The notes below the pieces were generated by a model that did no database searches, had not been told where the DNA came from, and was given only the letters and a program-made list of their open reading frames with translations. From Sphaerosporella brunnea (Eukaryota > Ascomycota > Pezizomycetes > Pezizales > Pyronemataceae): a stretch of 64,000 nucleotides of DNA. Where the stretch lies: assembly GCA_008704415.1 (NCBI GenBank), contig VXIS01000022.1, positions 62,001-126,000 on the forward strand, given 5' to 3'. The position numbers and the translations under genes are program-made. This document shows positions 22,822 through 33,266 of the stretch, in pieces (the stretch's first letter is position 1; every line of letters starts with the position of its first letter).

Positions 22822-25800
22822 TAATCCCCGGGCTTTATGCGGCACAGAGCCAATGCGGTGTCCCGTATTTCCCCGGACCAGCAAGACGGCGTGTTACGGG
22901 GCCTCCGGACTCCCGAGGTCATCCAGTGATTGTGCAGACTCTGGTGTCAAAGTTGCTAGGGAGAAGAATGCGCACCTTGATATTCACCAGCCGGCTGGTC
23001 TGCCACAGCTGCCTCCCTGCACCCTTCGAAGTGTCTACATCTCCGATGGCCTGGATGCCTTCTGTGCCAGTCTACCGCGAATAACACACCAACCAGCAGA
23101 CCTGTTCTCCAACTGGCCACACAGCGCCTCTGAGTGGAGCGACTTCACACGTCTCGCGAGTGTGCGCTTTGTAATGCAGACACCGGTAAAGCCACCACAT
23201 CGTGCGGAGGCAGCGGCATCTCCCGCCAACGGTGGATATGTGACCCGAAATCGATGTACCCGATGAGATTACCGATTACAACAAGGACTTCAACCATTGT
23301 ATTCCCTTCCTCAGCGTCAAGCTTTTGCCATGAAAGATACATCAAACGCGGAGTCAGCCTTGATGATCGCTCATTCGAGCAGCAGTAGCTTGTTTTCGCT
23401 GCCGGTTCCTCGTCGCTGTACCCTCGACCGGTGACTGACCTGTAACACCAATCTACAACCAGCCACCACGCAATGGCAAGCCCCAACACCGCCACAGACA
23501 CTCCAAGGCGCCGTCAGCAGGGTCACACGTGGTGGTCCAATCTCTGCCTTCGCCTCGTGCCCCCGCCATACGTAAGTACCCAATTCTCACATCAACTACC
23601 TGATCGATGTTACTCTTCCTGCGCGGCTGCTGGCACAGTGGGGGTCGATTGTGCCAACTACAACGTGCTTTGACTGCACAACCTACCGTGTAGGGTGAAA
23701 CAGGTGAAACCAGTGATGCCAGTAGTTAAGTCTTAGCAAATGGGTACGACGGGAACCTTGTGTTGTTTTTTGGAGTTTGGCGGTGGAAGAAGCAATCGCG
23801 GGAGAATGCATGTGCAACGGATTGTGGGAGATGATGGTTCTCGCGCGTCACTCAACTGGGGAACCTTGCACTTGCGGTCGGTGATTTTGATCCCAGAAGC
23901 CTGGCGTCATGTTAAGCAGTCTGCCTAGGCTGACATACTCTCACTTAGCAATCCACACGTTGCGTGTGGCGCGGATGGTGCTCACAACGTCCGTTGTGGA
24001 CCGCAGTCGTGACAATGACTACACAACAAACGAAACAGAACAGATGGGTTTTCATGAGATTGCGCAACTCAATGGCATTTACGATTCGGTAGTGATTTTG
24101 CTGCTTCTGTGCTGCTGAAAGTCCTGAATTCTCTCGTGCATACCTCTACAACGCGACGGATCCATATCCTCTCACGGGTTCTACGCGTCGGTTATGACAT
24201 CCTCAACGTTATTCGCGAATATACCGCATCACCTGACATGCTATTTGGATAATTCTACAATTGGGCTTTGCTAATGATCAGCAGGCAGTCTAAAGTCCGG
24301 GTGCAGTGCGACTTCACCAAATATTTTTCGTGTTTTATAATCGTAGATTCATTCGAGGCAACACTTCAATCAACCAGACCTCCCAATGAGCTTAAAGCGC
24401 ATCGTATGAAGCATCGCCATTGTCCGTTCCATTTTGTATACAACATTCATCGGATGGCTTGCCAGAAGTAAATCGATTTGTACCAATACAGCGCTGTGTA
24501 TACAAAATCCACAGACTGTGTATACTCGTGACTGAAAGGCTTGCTCGCCGCGGAGCAAGTTCGGGAAAGAGATGATCAGGGGCTATGCTGAGGCTGTACC
24601 TTGGTTATGAGCCACGTTTGTTGCTGTTGGTTTCTATAGGTATGTTTTGGTTACGTCTGGCCCCGCGACTAGCAATAAGGGCAAGCGGCTGCACGCGAGG
24701 ATTTCAGCGTTTCAAGGGGCCACCGCCGGTTCCGCCCTGTTTTTGTCCTTCCCTTTCCTTTTTTGCTCACGGTGCTTTCCTCTTGGATTCTGAATACATA
24801 GGTTCTACTCTCCAATCTTGGGCCCCTGCGTAGCACCTCTGCTCTCTGCGTCTTGGATCTTGCGTCCACGGCTGTGCCTGTCTCGTGTCTGACATCCATC
24901 CATAAACGGGTACCTGAGAGCTCTCGTGGCCTGTTCTGCGCGCGCCCCGTTACCATGATAGAGGTTGTTATTTTTGCACCTTGCAAGGGGCTGCCCCGCC
25001 AAAAGCCCCGTTCTTTTCTCCGACTGATCCTATGTACGTGGCAAGGCTGCTTAACCACCAAATTGGTGTTACCTAAGGTTTCCGGCTCAGGGAAATTCAA
25101 GGCCCCCATCAATGGAATGAGGCAAGTCAAGGTGTCAGGCGTCTATATGCCGCTGCATACGGGAGGTGTTTGTAGTGGTCCCAGGGACCAGGGAGCGGCG
25201 TTTAGTTGAGCCAGTCAAAGCGGTGCAGACTGTGCAATGTTAGTGTCCCCATCGCATGCTGGGCAACTGGCCCTTAAAAGCTGAGTGGCACGAGGCAGTT
25301 ACTGATGTAGCTCGCATCGCAGAAGCTACCGTGGGAGGGCGAAATATCATGGGGGGTATCCAGAACGATGAGTTGAATCAGCAGGGAAGCAAACACCCTG
25401 CTTCTGATCAATTCGTTGTCTACCATTGATTGGTCCAGGAATGGTGCCGCTTTGACCGCCAATAAAGGGTGCACGATGCAGCTTCACAGCTAAGATGTGG
25501 TAGGTGACGTGAATGGGTCTCCTGGTGAATTGAAAGCTGTGGGTCAGACGTAGTTGAGGACTGTACAAGTATGGATGAGCCGTAGGCCTACGAGGTTGGA
25601 AACACAAGGCCGGACCTCGTTGCAGTTTTGAAACCACATCTGTCGAAGGCCATAGAGCACAGAGGCTGTCATCATCCTGGAAGAAGTTCAAATTACACAG
25701 GTTGCAAGGAGACGCTACGTTGCAGGCGCACTGTACTGTTGCATTTACACAACGACAATTTCCAAGGCAACTGCTATAAGACCAAGTAAGCTCTTTTTGC

Positions 25801-26000
25801 ATTGCTGCTTCTGCTCTGAGAATGGGTTGCACGGCCATGTTGGATTGTACTGATGTGTGCGAGGGTGCAACTGCTTGAGCGGTGAGACCCGAATGGGCTC
25901 CACCCATAGCGTGCGACAATGATTTGGCCGATGTGTTTGAAACAACTGGTTTACGCAATCAGTCAGACGCCGAGATAACGGAATAACATGATGTGGAGGG
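22822..26000. other. Decayed coding fragments and unassigned DNA
   Basis: Plus-strand pieces that look coding include 23233-23327 (PEIDVPDEITDYNKDFNHC) and 23590-23690 (NYLIDVTLPARLLAQWGSIV then CFDC). A GTAAGT at 23575 lies beside the second. The second resembles the exon at 27822 (CTACCTCATCGACCTCACC versus CTACCTGATCGATGTTACTC). No complete model can be built. 24100-26000 shows no supported gene. Confidence 0.25.
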
Positions 26001-26395
26001 CAGGGCTGTCAAAAGTCCGGCCAGTCTGGCTTTGAGCCAGGCCTGAACCGGACTGATCGAAACGGGCTTTTGAAATCACGGCTCGTTTGGACCAGGCTTT
26101 TTGGATCGACACCCAGGCGCCTACGGGCACCCGCCAGGGGCAGAAGTACCCGGCGCCCGGCGGGCCCGCCAGGCGTCAACACCGAACGATCAGCTCTTTT
26201 GGTGGCCCCGCGTTCCGCACAATGACCGACCCGGCCTTGGTTCAGGATACCGGGCACCGGCCGGCACCTACCAGATATCCAGGTTTTTCTTATACCGGAC
26301 CGAACCTGTCGGGCTTGCCACATCACCAATGTGACCCGACCCACTGCGTGCAGCCCCGTTTGACCTGGCGACCGGCCGGAGTATTGACCGCCCTG
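26001..26395. mobile_element. hAT-type MITE, CAGGGCTGTCAAAAG family, copy 1
   Basis: The left end CAGGGCTGTCAAAAGTCCGG and right end GGCCGGAGTATTGACCGCCCTG are imperfect inverted repeats. The family match with 57934-58589 covers both ends and most of the interior. The flanking 8-mers (gtggaggg, cctagagg) do not match, so the duplication has decayed or the copy was rearranged. Confidence 0.7.
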
Positions 26396-27790
26396 CCTAG
26401 AGGTTCCCTGAGGTCAGGTTGCAAGCAGTGCACGGATGGTTGTTGCCAAGTTCGCGTGTCATGGCAACTACACGTCTACACGGGACTTTGTTGATCGTAT
26501 AGTGGCTGCACGTGCCTGTAGCCAGTGTTCCTAATAGCCAGCCCGCCCGTCCGGCTGATCGAAAAGACGGCTGGTGTTGGGTGCACCGACAAAAACACAC
26601 TTGTTGGTTTTGCAATGACACCGGGCCATCGCTTACTTGTTGGTTTTGCCTACACGGATTGTACAGTGTTTCGCTACTGCCTAGCAGAGTTTTACACATC
26701 CTGTTCCCCATCACCGCCGCTCCGTTGAGTCCTCTCCATGTCCTTGCGTTCTTCAAACCCACTCGCAGAGTGATTTTCCTGGGACATCGTGAATGACAAT
26801 GGGGGCAATGGGCCGTGTTTGCTGGTTGTAAAGGGTTCGCTGGCAGGAAAAAACGTCACGGTGACGACCAGTAGTGAAAAAATCTTTTCGGTGGCGCAAG
26901 ACTCTGCTTGAAGGTTCCGCGAGGCTAAGGCTCTTGTTCTGTGGCTCAGGGTGCGTGCAAAACCGTTTCGGTGGAAAAGGGTCCGTAGAGGTTCAGGGTC
27001 CGCAGTGCCACAGGGTCCCGCGATGGCTCGGGGGAGACCATATGTACAACTACATATCTTACATAGCGTCCTGAACACTGCTGCCTGCTTTAAATTCGGA
27101 CAGTGAGCTAAACTGTTGCCCTGTGTGCAGCGCAGGCAGGCTGGTTTCCGGTGCCGAGTCCATTGGTTAGGCAAGGGGTGGTAGATGTCGTGTTGGAGTG
27201 CGGTTCAGGTTGCCCGTGGCTTTGCGTACTGCTGGCGGGTTCCGTGGAAGCCTCAGTGTTGGGCGCAGTTTCATTTCTTTTATATCGAATTGTGTGCATG
27301 TATATCCTCGGCTCACTACTGCTTTCATTGAGCTATCGCAGAGAGAGAAAAAGAAAATAACGTGAAATTCATTCCTTCATCACCAAAGCGGTATTGTAGA
27401 CCCAGTGCGGCGTATGGCGGTGCGGTAAACGTCTTGGCAGCATAGGCAACAGGAGAGTGCGGAGACCTTCCGCTTTTGGACGGCATCAAGGCTGAACAGC
27501 GAAAGCATTCTTGAGCTGCTCTGGCTTTATACGGTGTGGTTTCATAATCGCTGTCTCTCCGCGCTGCAAAGTCCGGAACCGCGGTCTTCAAGGGAAAATG
27601 TACACTGTCGTATGCCGTAGAACATGTTGCCTAGAGGACTAAGTGCTGTGTACCAGATATCTTGAACCCAATTCGGTCGTCGCGCCACCCTTAATCACTC
27701 TGCTTGCTTGTTTACATCAGCATTATTTAGCTTTGTGTGCGGGTAAGTAATGCCCTATGTGTTAGCCCTAGGTTTAACATAAAGTCCGAC
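26396..27790. other. Unassigned, with one orphan hAT end
   Basis: At 26523 the sequence starts CAGTGTTCCTAATAGCCAGCCCGCCC, the left end of the 11543-12043 family, but no matching right end or duplication was found. Short frames elsewhere are unsupported. Confidence 0.3.
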
Positions 27791-27821
27791 CCATCCACCA
27801 ATCCTCCTTTCTCCCCAACAG

Positions 27822-28240
27822 CTACCTCATCGACCTCACCCAGTGTTCTCAGTAGCCAGCCCAAACAGCCGGGTGGGCTTGGCCGGCTGCTTTAAGCAGC
27901 CGGCCCAACGAGTTTTTTGCATCAGCCCACGTCCGCCCAACGAAGCCGGCCGGGCGGACCGGCTGTTGAGAACACTGACCTCACCTCGCACACAAGAATT
28001 TAGTCTATCGACGCTATTCAACCGCCATCCTCCACACCATCGAAACGAGCAGTAAGCATCCACCATATGCTCTATCGGCGATGTTATCTAACAGATAGAA
28101 AAACAGAAACAGAACGTCCGGCGCTTCTGCGGTCAATTGCCAATACGATCAGGTTGTACGAAGTACACCCTGAGTTGTACAGCCAGCCACTGGATGAGCG
28201 GCGCTGGTACAGGTTTTGTTCACCGCCTGTTTCGATATAG
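27822..28240 (+). pseudogene. Two exons of a repeated gene family, split by a MITE
   Basis: The first exon begins after an acceptor (TTTCTCCCCAACAG, ending at 27821). With the MITE and one duplication removed it reads LAHKNLVYRRYSTAILHTIE and ends at 28051. A 43-nt GTAAGC-AACAG intron (28052-28094) follows. The second exon reads ERPALLRSIANTIRLYEV and ends at TAG 28238-28240 or an earlier donor. The ERPALL block also occurs on the minus strand at 42789-42721, with 18 of 23 residues identical and mostly synonymous differences, so it is a genuine coding exon. Family unknown. The MITE insertion adds 145 nt and breaks the frame. Confidence 0.55.
27841..27977. mobile_element. 137-bp hAT MITE with perfect 8-bp duplication
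   Basis: Ends are CAGTGTTCTCAGTAGCC and the inverted GGCTGTTGAGAACACTG. The flanks are acctcacc at 27833-27840 and at 27978-27985. The interior contains only GC-rich inverted segments (ggccggctgctttaagcagccggcc). It lies inside the exon starting at 27822. Confidence 0.9.
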
Positions 28241-28440
28241 ACAGCAGAGCAGCGATGCCTCTTGGTACAAACAACTACCTCTTGCTGCCGCTGTTCAGAC
28301 CAACATCGTGTTGACTGTGGACCGGGACCTGGGTGTCCCAGACGCTGCACCGCCACATCCTGCGCCACCACCGCCGCCTCCAGCTCCTCCGACCAACACT
28401 GTGATGGTGTTCCCACCGACAGCTTTAAAAGCCCACTGCA

Positions 28441-29345
28441 GTGGCTCCCGACGTTGCACCACGAGAGCAGCCGTACAAGAGACCTGCTGAGCAACCCGCC
28501 TGCGTGGCGACAAGGACAAGGACGGCTTTTCGACATCTGCCTCAAAAACGCGATAAAGACAAGGACGGCGTTTCAGCAAGCAACGCGGACTTACCAACTT
28601 CCTCAAGTGACGACACCAACCCAAACCTATACTTCTCTTCAGAATCAGTGGTCATGATGGGATTTGCCAGCACAACTGGTGTCTGAAACACTTCAAAAAG
28701 GCTAACACAGCGAGACACATTCTCGCAGTAAGCTCCCCACACACACTTGAAACTGTCCTTGAAAGCTCACTGTCGGTACTGTCACCATAAGCACTACTGC
28801 CAGCGATCCAAGGCCTACGTTTTCGTGCGATACCAGAACGGCCAAGCCTTGCTTCTCTGCACTGATGAGGGTGAAGCCTAACTGGGCCTGTGGAAAACGG
28901 AGTCTGGTGCCTTGGTGCAGCAGGCTTGCATGCGTGAAACTGGAATGGAGACCAAGGAGAACCATGCCGAGCGAGAGCGAAATAAGCGACGCCCTGTCGA
29001 TCCAGTTCCTGGTACATACCATAATGCTTGGATCCTCATTAAATGCCCCAACAGGTACTGCCGAGTGACATTCCATCGCGGATGCGCTTGGTGGTCACTG
29101 TCGGCGGCAGTGGGAGGTGGCCAGGAAGTGGGTTGCCTGCGACGATGACAAAGATGAAGAGGAGTAACCTCGTGGATTGTCTGACGATGAGCCGAACGAG
29201 CGAGACCAACAGGAGGCGGAGGAGTCTCAAGAGGGGGAGTAGGATGAGGACAAGCAGGAAGAGAAGGAGGACCAGGACGCGGAGCGGACAGACCCCACGA
29301 TCGCCCCTCGCGCTGGAGCAAAACATACTATGCATCTCCTGTTAA
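28441..29345 (+). pseudogene. Cys/His-rich coding fragments downstream of the ERPALL exon
   Basis: Plus-strand blocks that look coding: 28441-28680 (HLPQKRDKDKDGVSASNADL); 28650-28732 (HDGICQHNWCLKHFKKAN, followed by GTAAGC); 28765-28850 (AHCRYCHHKHYCQRSKAYVF), a Cys2-His-Cys arrangement; and 29041-29100 (KCPNRYCRVTFHRGCAWW), a CX4CX4HX2C pattern like the middle of a PHD-type zinc finger. They share strand and order with the 27822 exons, so they may be later exons of one gene. Exact splicing is unresolved and frameshifts are likely. Confidence 0.35.
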
Positions 29346-29582
29346 ATTGGGAGAACGGTATGTCTCCCAGCGGGCGGGATCGGATGATCCGTGAGGTGCA
29401 GGGACGATGCAAATGGAGTCGTTATGAACGCCGTGGCTGGAGACTCCCAGTATTTTTTTTTTAACGGCTTTCATTTCCCGTACCACCCAAAATGTAGCGA
29501 ATGTCCAACGACTCCCGCGAAGTTTTTTTATGCCCCATACCCCCAAATGCCCACACCTCACACTGTGACTCAAGATTATCAG

Positions 29583-29652
29583 TGACTTTGTCGACACCAA
29601 TCCACCACCAATCCACCATCAACCCACCACCAATCCACCACCCCACCGATCC
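29583..29652 (+). repeat. Short tandem repeat, CCACCAATCCA units
   Basis: Roughly six imperfect copies of an 11-bp unit (accaatccacc) lie in a C/A-rich tract just upstream of an ATG at 29686. It may be part of a leader sequence. Confidence 0.6.
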
Positions 29653-29685
29653 ACTCTCGCGCTGAGACCATCTTCACACCCAACA

Positions 29686-30149
29686 ATGTCGACACAGTGG
29701 CAGCCAGAAAGCGGAGCCCCGACCGCGACCAACGTTATCGCTGCTACTCTGACGGTGACCCTAGCAACCAGGGTTGAGCCACTGCATGTTGGGAAGTGTT
29801 TCCCCACATCTCAAGAATCGAGAGGCTACCTCGCGCTCCTGAAGGGTTGTATTTCATACGCTGGTGCCGATACTGTACGGATGGAAATGGGTGGCCATGC
29901 AAAAGGTTCGGGTTACAAATCAGTGACAGTCAGTGTTTCACTCAGAACCTTGATGCTCGTCGCTGTATCTGTACACGCTTGCAAGAAACGAATTTCCCCT
30001 GCGGGCGATTAACGGTGTCAGAAACGCTCTTCTGGACTATATGCACATGGTTGTGCGTGCGCGCAGCTGGCTGCGTTCCTACAGTGCTGACATGGTAGTT
30101 ATCAAGCTAGGAGATATTAGAAACCGGAAGGCTGCCTATGAGGTACCAT
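29686..30149 (+). pseudogene. Cys-rich gene fragments, unknown family
   Basis: Three consecutive plus-strand blocks look coding in different frames. From the ATG at 29686 the first reads MSTQWQPESGAPTATNVIAA. 29820-30000 reads YFIRWCRYCTDGNGWPCKRF and DARRCICTRLQETNFPC. 29990-30149 reads ARNEFPLRAINGVRNALLDY and SWLRSYSADMVVIKLGDIRN and ends at TAG. The last block is the most convincing. Introns or frameshifts must separate them. The LINE begins within a few bases of the final stop, so its insertion may have removed the rest of the gene. Confidence 0.35.
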
Positions 30150-30360
30150 AGAGATGGTTACTAATACCGCCCGGGGCCAAGCTGGGAACTTCAACCGCGA
30201 TCAGGGGCTGTCACGCAAGCCAAGCGAAGAGACCGCGACGTATGGCTCAGGGAACACTGCATGCCCAAGCGTTACGGCAGGGTGAACAGCGGCCAAGGCA
30301 CCAAAGCCCCTTGCCGCGGGCTTCTACCAGCTCCGGCTGAACAAAGAACCAACGGCCCCG

Positions 30361-30531
30361 TGTTGAGACATAGAGTATGACTCTCTGGTGGATCCGAGTA
30401 TGAACTAGTGATATACTAGTGCTCGTTTCTGCCTCTTAATGGAGCAGCAACTCGCACTTAGCTCTGCACCTTGCAATACATCTCTTCTACCTACGTTCTT
30501 AGTGTCAACTACGTAAAACCTATGGTCAACA
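30361..30531 (+). repeat. Left LTR, 171 bp
   Basis: TG-CA ends and short terminal inverted repeat TGTTG/CAACA. It contains about 67 bp (30450-30516) that the right LTR lacks. Confidence 0.85.
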
Positions 30532-30689
30532 GGTTATGAGCCCGCCGCTACGACTTCACTAAGAACAGACAACACCAGGAAGCGACCTGACGACGAAGGG
30601 TTGACACCGGCACCCCCGCAGAACCGCAGACCCGAAAAGTGAAGTCGCGACAAGGTCGAAACCGAGATGCTATGGGACAAGTCTGAGCA

Positions 30690-31195
30690 GCGCGGACCGT
30701 GAGCTGTCGGTTTAAGACAACTGGAGCTTGGAGTATCGCTTGCGGTCACGAACGAAGCGGTCTTAGCTCGCCGAAACCTTGAGTTGTGGGCTTAAGAGAA
30801 CTGCAGCTCGGAGGATCGCCTGCGATCTTAGCTCACCGATACCCTGAGTTGTGGGGGTTAAGACAACTGCCGCTTGGAGGATCGTTGCCAGACCGAAGAA
30901 AAGCGGTTTTAGCACACCGAAGGAGCTTGGAGAATCGCTTGAGGGATCGCAAGAGAAACGACTTTGGCTCGTTTAAAGCCTGAAGTTGTGGGCTTAAGAC
31001 AACTTTATCTTCCAGGCTTATCCGACGGATCAGAAGAAGAGCGATTTTAGCTCAGCGAGGGAGCTTGGAGAATCGCTTCGACGCATCAGAAGAGAAGCGC
31101 TTTCAGCTTAGTGAGTGAGCTTGGAGAATCGTTCGACGGATAGCAAGATAGCGGTCTTAGCTCAGCGAAGGAGCCTGGAGGATCATTGCGGACCG
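30690..31195 (+). repeat. Degenerate tandem array of motif pairs and small hairpins
   Basis: At least seven copies of a GAGCTTGGAGAATCGCTT-like motif (at about 30723, 30804, 30870, 30924, 31059, 31116, 31170) are each followed by an AGCGGTCTTAGCTCAGCGA-like motif. Four copies of AGTTGTGGGCTTAAGACAACT (about 30702, 30781, 30846, 30982) can fold as AGTTGT/ACAACT hairpins. Spacing is irregular, so this is not a simple satellite. Confidence 0.75.
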
Positions 31196-31684
31196 ATGAG
31201 CAACGACTATACTACAACGACAATGCTTTGCCCAACCTTTACGTCGACGAATTGGAGCTGCTTTGCAAGGAAATCAGGGAACGATTCCAGGCGAAAGGGG
31301 GAGTGATAGAGGAGTCGACATCCATCTACGTCGGATTGGCGATTCGGCGGGATCGCGTGAAGCGTTAGATATGCAAATCTAAGACAGCCAACTCCCCGAA
31401 ATGGTAATCGACCACGAGAATCAGCAGCAGCACCATGATGCGGATGCACAAGCTGGACACCGTTTATGCTCAGACAGGGGGAGTCATGATACCTGTGGCT
31501 ATCCGTGTGTCTATGAACGCGACGCTGAATCAGATGGTGCGACAACCCAATGGAGCTATCTGGGAACGGCTCCGGCAACTCGGCAGAGCATTGGGCTGGA
31601 GTATAGTATCTACTGTGACGGATGGACGAAGCGGTTGGAAATCGGGAGCACATGGGATCACGTGACGCTGTGAAGGATATGGGG

Positions 31685-31788
31685 TGTTGAGACATAGAGT
31701 ATGACTGTCTGGTGGATCCGAGTATGAACTAGTGATATACTAGTGCTCGTTTCTTCCTCTTAAGGCAGCAGCAAACCTATCGGCAACA
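31685..31788 (+). repeat. Right LTR, 104 bp, internally deleted
   Basis: The first 89 bp differ from the left LTR at only a few positions, and the last 16 bp (AACCTATCGGCAACA) match its end. The intervening 67 bp are absent. Confidence 0.85.
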
Positions 31789-31793
31789 CCCCG

Positions 31794-32069
31794 TACCTAC
31801 ACCGGACCAACATGAGGCAAGACGACAAGTGCTGGTTCTGCTCAGGCAAACTCGTCCAGGCAAGGGAACATCCCTTTATGTTCTGCGCACGCTGGCGGAA
31901 AGCGCAAGCAGTACTGTGGATTGCAGTGACGGATGCCACCGCAGAGGGCCCGAAGAGAGGACGGATGAATGCGTCAATCAAGGTCCTGTTGTGTGATGAA
32001 CGCTGTACGAAGGCAGTATTGGCTTTTCTGGGCAGCACGCATGTGGGAAAATGGCCTGACAAGGGCTAA
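31794..32069 (+). pseudogene. LINE ORF2 C-terminus with CX2CX9HX4C zinc knuckle
   Basis: The frame reads YLHRTNMRQDDKCWFCSGKL and places Cys, Cys, His and Cys at CX2CX9HX4C spacing. It then reads KVLLCDERCTKAVLAFLGST and stops at TAA 32067-32069. This is the typical end of Tad1-type ORF2 proteins, thought to contact nucleic acid. The frame is intact here, but the domains upstream are missing or interrupted. Confidence 0.8.
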
Positions 32070-32240
32070 ATGTGTTCTGACCGACTGTCTCTTTTCCCTT
32101 TGCCCTTTCTGATTCGCAGTTTTCCCTCGTGCGATACATATCGAGGGTGGATTTCCTTGGTTTATTTCCGTTGGAGGAGCAGACCCCACAGGAGGACCCT
32201 CAGCCTGGAGGCAGCGATAATACTATGTTACTGATGTCAT

Positions 32241-32254
32241 GGCCGCAAGCGGCC
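32241..32254 (+). other. LINE 3' terminal hairpin, copy 2
   Basis: Perfect inverted repeat GGCCGCAAGCGGCC, followed by GAATACATTATGATT and the A-rich tail. Identical to the copy at 8425-8412, including the flank TGTCAT before it. Confidence 0.75.
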
Positions 32255-32288
32255 GAATACATTATGATTAAAACAAAAAAAAAACTAA

Positions 32289-32581
32289 CCACGACCAGTC
32301 GGGCTCTCACTCAGCGCTTTTAAATGCTCCAGCTGAGCTGCGTCAAACTCCCCTAACCAAGGCTCCCAGAGGTCACCTTACGAAAAAGATGTCGAGGAAA
32401 GGTGATATTCCTCAGAGGAATGCCATGCATTTGAAGTCAGTTCGCTGCATCAAAACCTCACGGGCGAAGTACCAAACAGAGCTCCGCCCCGGCAAAGCCT
32501 CAGGTCACGAAGAGCCAACAGCCGTGTGGCGACCACACGGGGTGCAATCATTAGTGTCGGAAGAGGATTTCGGGTGAAGGA
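32289..32581. other. No gene supported
   Basis: Between the LINE tail and the TATA-containing repeat only a short plus frame (32389-32577) is open, and it has no motif. Confidence 0.3.
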
Positions 32582-32906
32582 TTTTCAGATGGAGACCGTG
32601 AGTCTAGATTTCTTGTTTCCGTTTTCCGTAGTTTGATAGTTGTCCTTGTTTTTCCTGTTGTTTTGCCCACGCGGCGCTGTATATAAAGGCCCGACGCTCG
32701 CCCTCCGATGTCGGGCGAACTAATCTTTATCTCCTCTCTTGACCTCGTCGTTCAACAATTAGTACAGCGTCATTAATTTAAAGTCGTATCACGTTGCAGT
32801 CAGGCCGTATGTGTGTGAAATACAGCGCAGTTGCCTTCGTTCAGTGTCGTTGCTAAAGCTCCTCGACGTCTACGCTGTATAATGGTGGAGCCAGGCAGTG
32901 GCGACA
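32582..32906 (+). promoter_or_regulatory. TATA-containing promoter-like repeat, copy 2, target of the Gypsy insertion
   Basis: It matches 10720-10925 over about 180 bp and has a better TATA box (TATATAAAGG at about 32679). Downstream, an ATG at 32884 opens MVEPGSGDT, which would have continued PNADGLGS after the Gypsy site. The Gypsy element therefore sits about ten codons into a possible reading frame. Whether this is a gene promoter or the end of another LTR element is not settled. Confidence 0.45.
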
Positions 32907-32911
32907 CTCCC

Positions 32912-33087
32912 TGTCACAATCGGTGACTAAGCAAGTTAGGGTTCACACGTGGACCGGGGGGGGTCTTTAGATTTAGTTGCTCGGAGACAGAGAGTTTGCT
33001 CATTATCCTTTACAATACACTTCATCTTCACAGCTTCTTACGCTTTCCGTGACCCCTATCGCTTCTTACGCGACGTCAGGGTTCACA
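32912..33087 (+). repeat. Gypsy 5' LTR
   Basis: 176 bp, TG-CA ends. It contains a run of eight G and the stretch CCTTTACAATACACTTCATC. The primer-binding site should start at 33088 (TCTGGCGTCAAGG); the matching tRNA was not determined. Confidence 0.95.
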
Positions 33088-33266
33088 TCTGGCGTCAAGG
33101 ACTCGTGAAATCTCCGCTCGACTCTCCAATTTCTCTTCTCTTCTTTCTTCAAACCCCCAACCACCTTCCCCGTCTACCTCCCATCAACAAGCTCGCTGCT
33201 CGCAGCAGTCCCTGCTACTCTTTGCTAAGTTCTTCTCTTTCTGCGGCCTGTTCTATCAGGCCGCCT

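Larger units (their letters stand above)
30361..31788 (+). mobile_element. Small non-autonomous LTR retrotransposon (TRIM-like), 1428 bp
   Basis: Direct repeats begin TGTTGAGACATAGAG and end CAACA, with a perfect 5-bp duplication CCCCG at 30356-30360 and 31789-31793. The internal region starts GGTTATGAGCCC, a plausible primer-binding site, and ends with the purine-rich GAAGGATATGGGG before the right LTR. No gag or pol domain is present. Removing the element plus one duplication joins the flanking LINE in frame, which independently confirms the boundaries. Confidence 0.9.
30160..32288 (+). mobile_element. Tad1-like LINE, 5'-truncated, split by an LTR element
   Basis: The 5' part (about 30200-30360) reads RDRDVWLREHCMPKRYG and, in the next frame, FYQLRLNKEPTAP. 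Skipping 30361-31793 continues as YLHRTNMRQDDKCWFC and the zinc knuckle. The 3' region ends with the GGCCGCAAGCGGCC hairpin at 32241-32254 and an A-rich tail to about 32284. It is the same family as the minus-strand copy at 8380-9640. The 5' boundary is estimated from the end of the preceding coding block. Confidence 0.75.

Noticed and set aside
26523..27080. A complete hAT element from the CAGTGTTCCTAATAGCC end to GAACACTG at 27080
   Set aside because: The right end lacks the extended inverted repeat and the flanking 8-mers (cctgtagc, ctgcctgc) do not match.
30690..31195. CRISPR-like array
   Set aside because: Repeat units are degenerate and irregularly spaced, with no constant repeat or unique spacers, and lie between two LTRs in a eukaryotic genome.
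32949..33266. Gag starting inside the 5' LTR
   Set aside because: The frame is open there, but the first codon is GTG. The first ATG in a eukaryotic context is at 33267.
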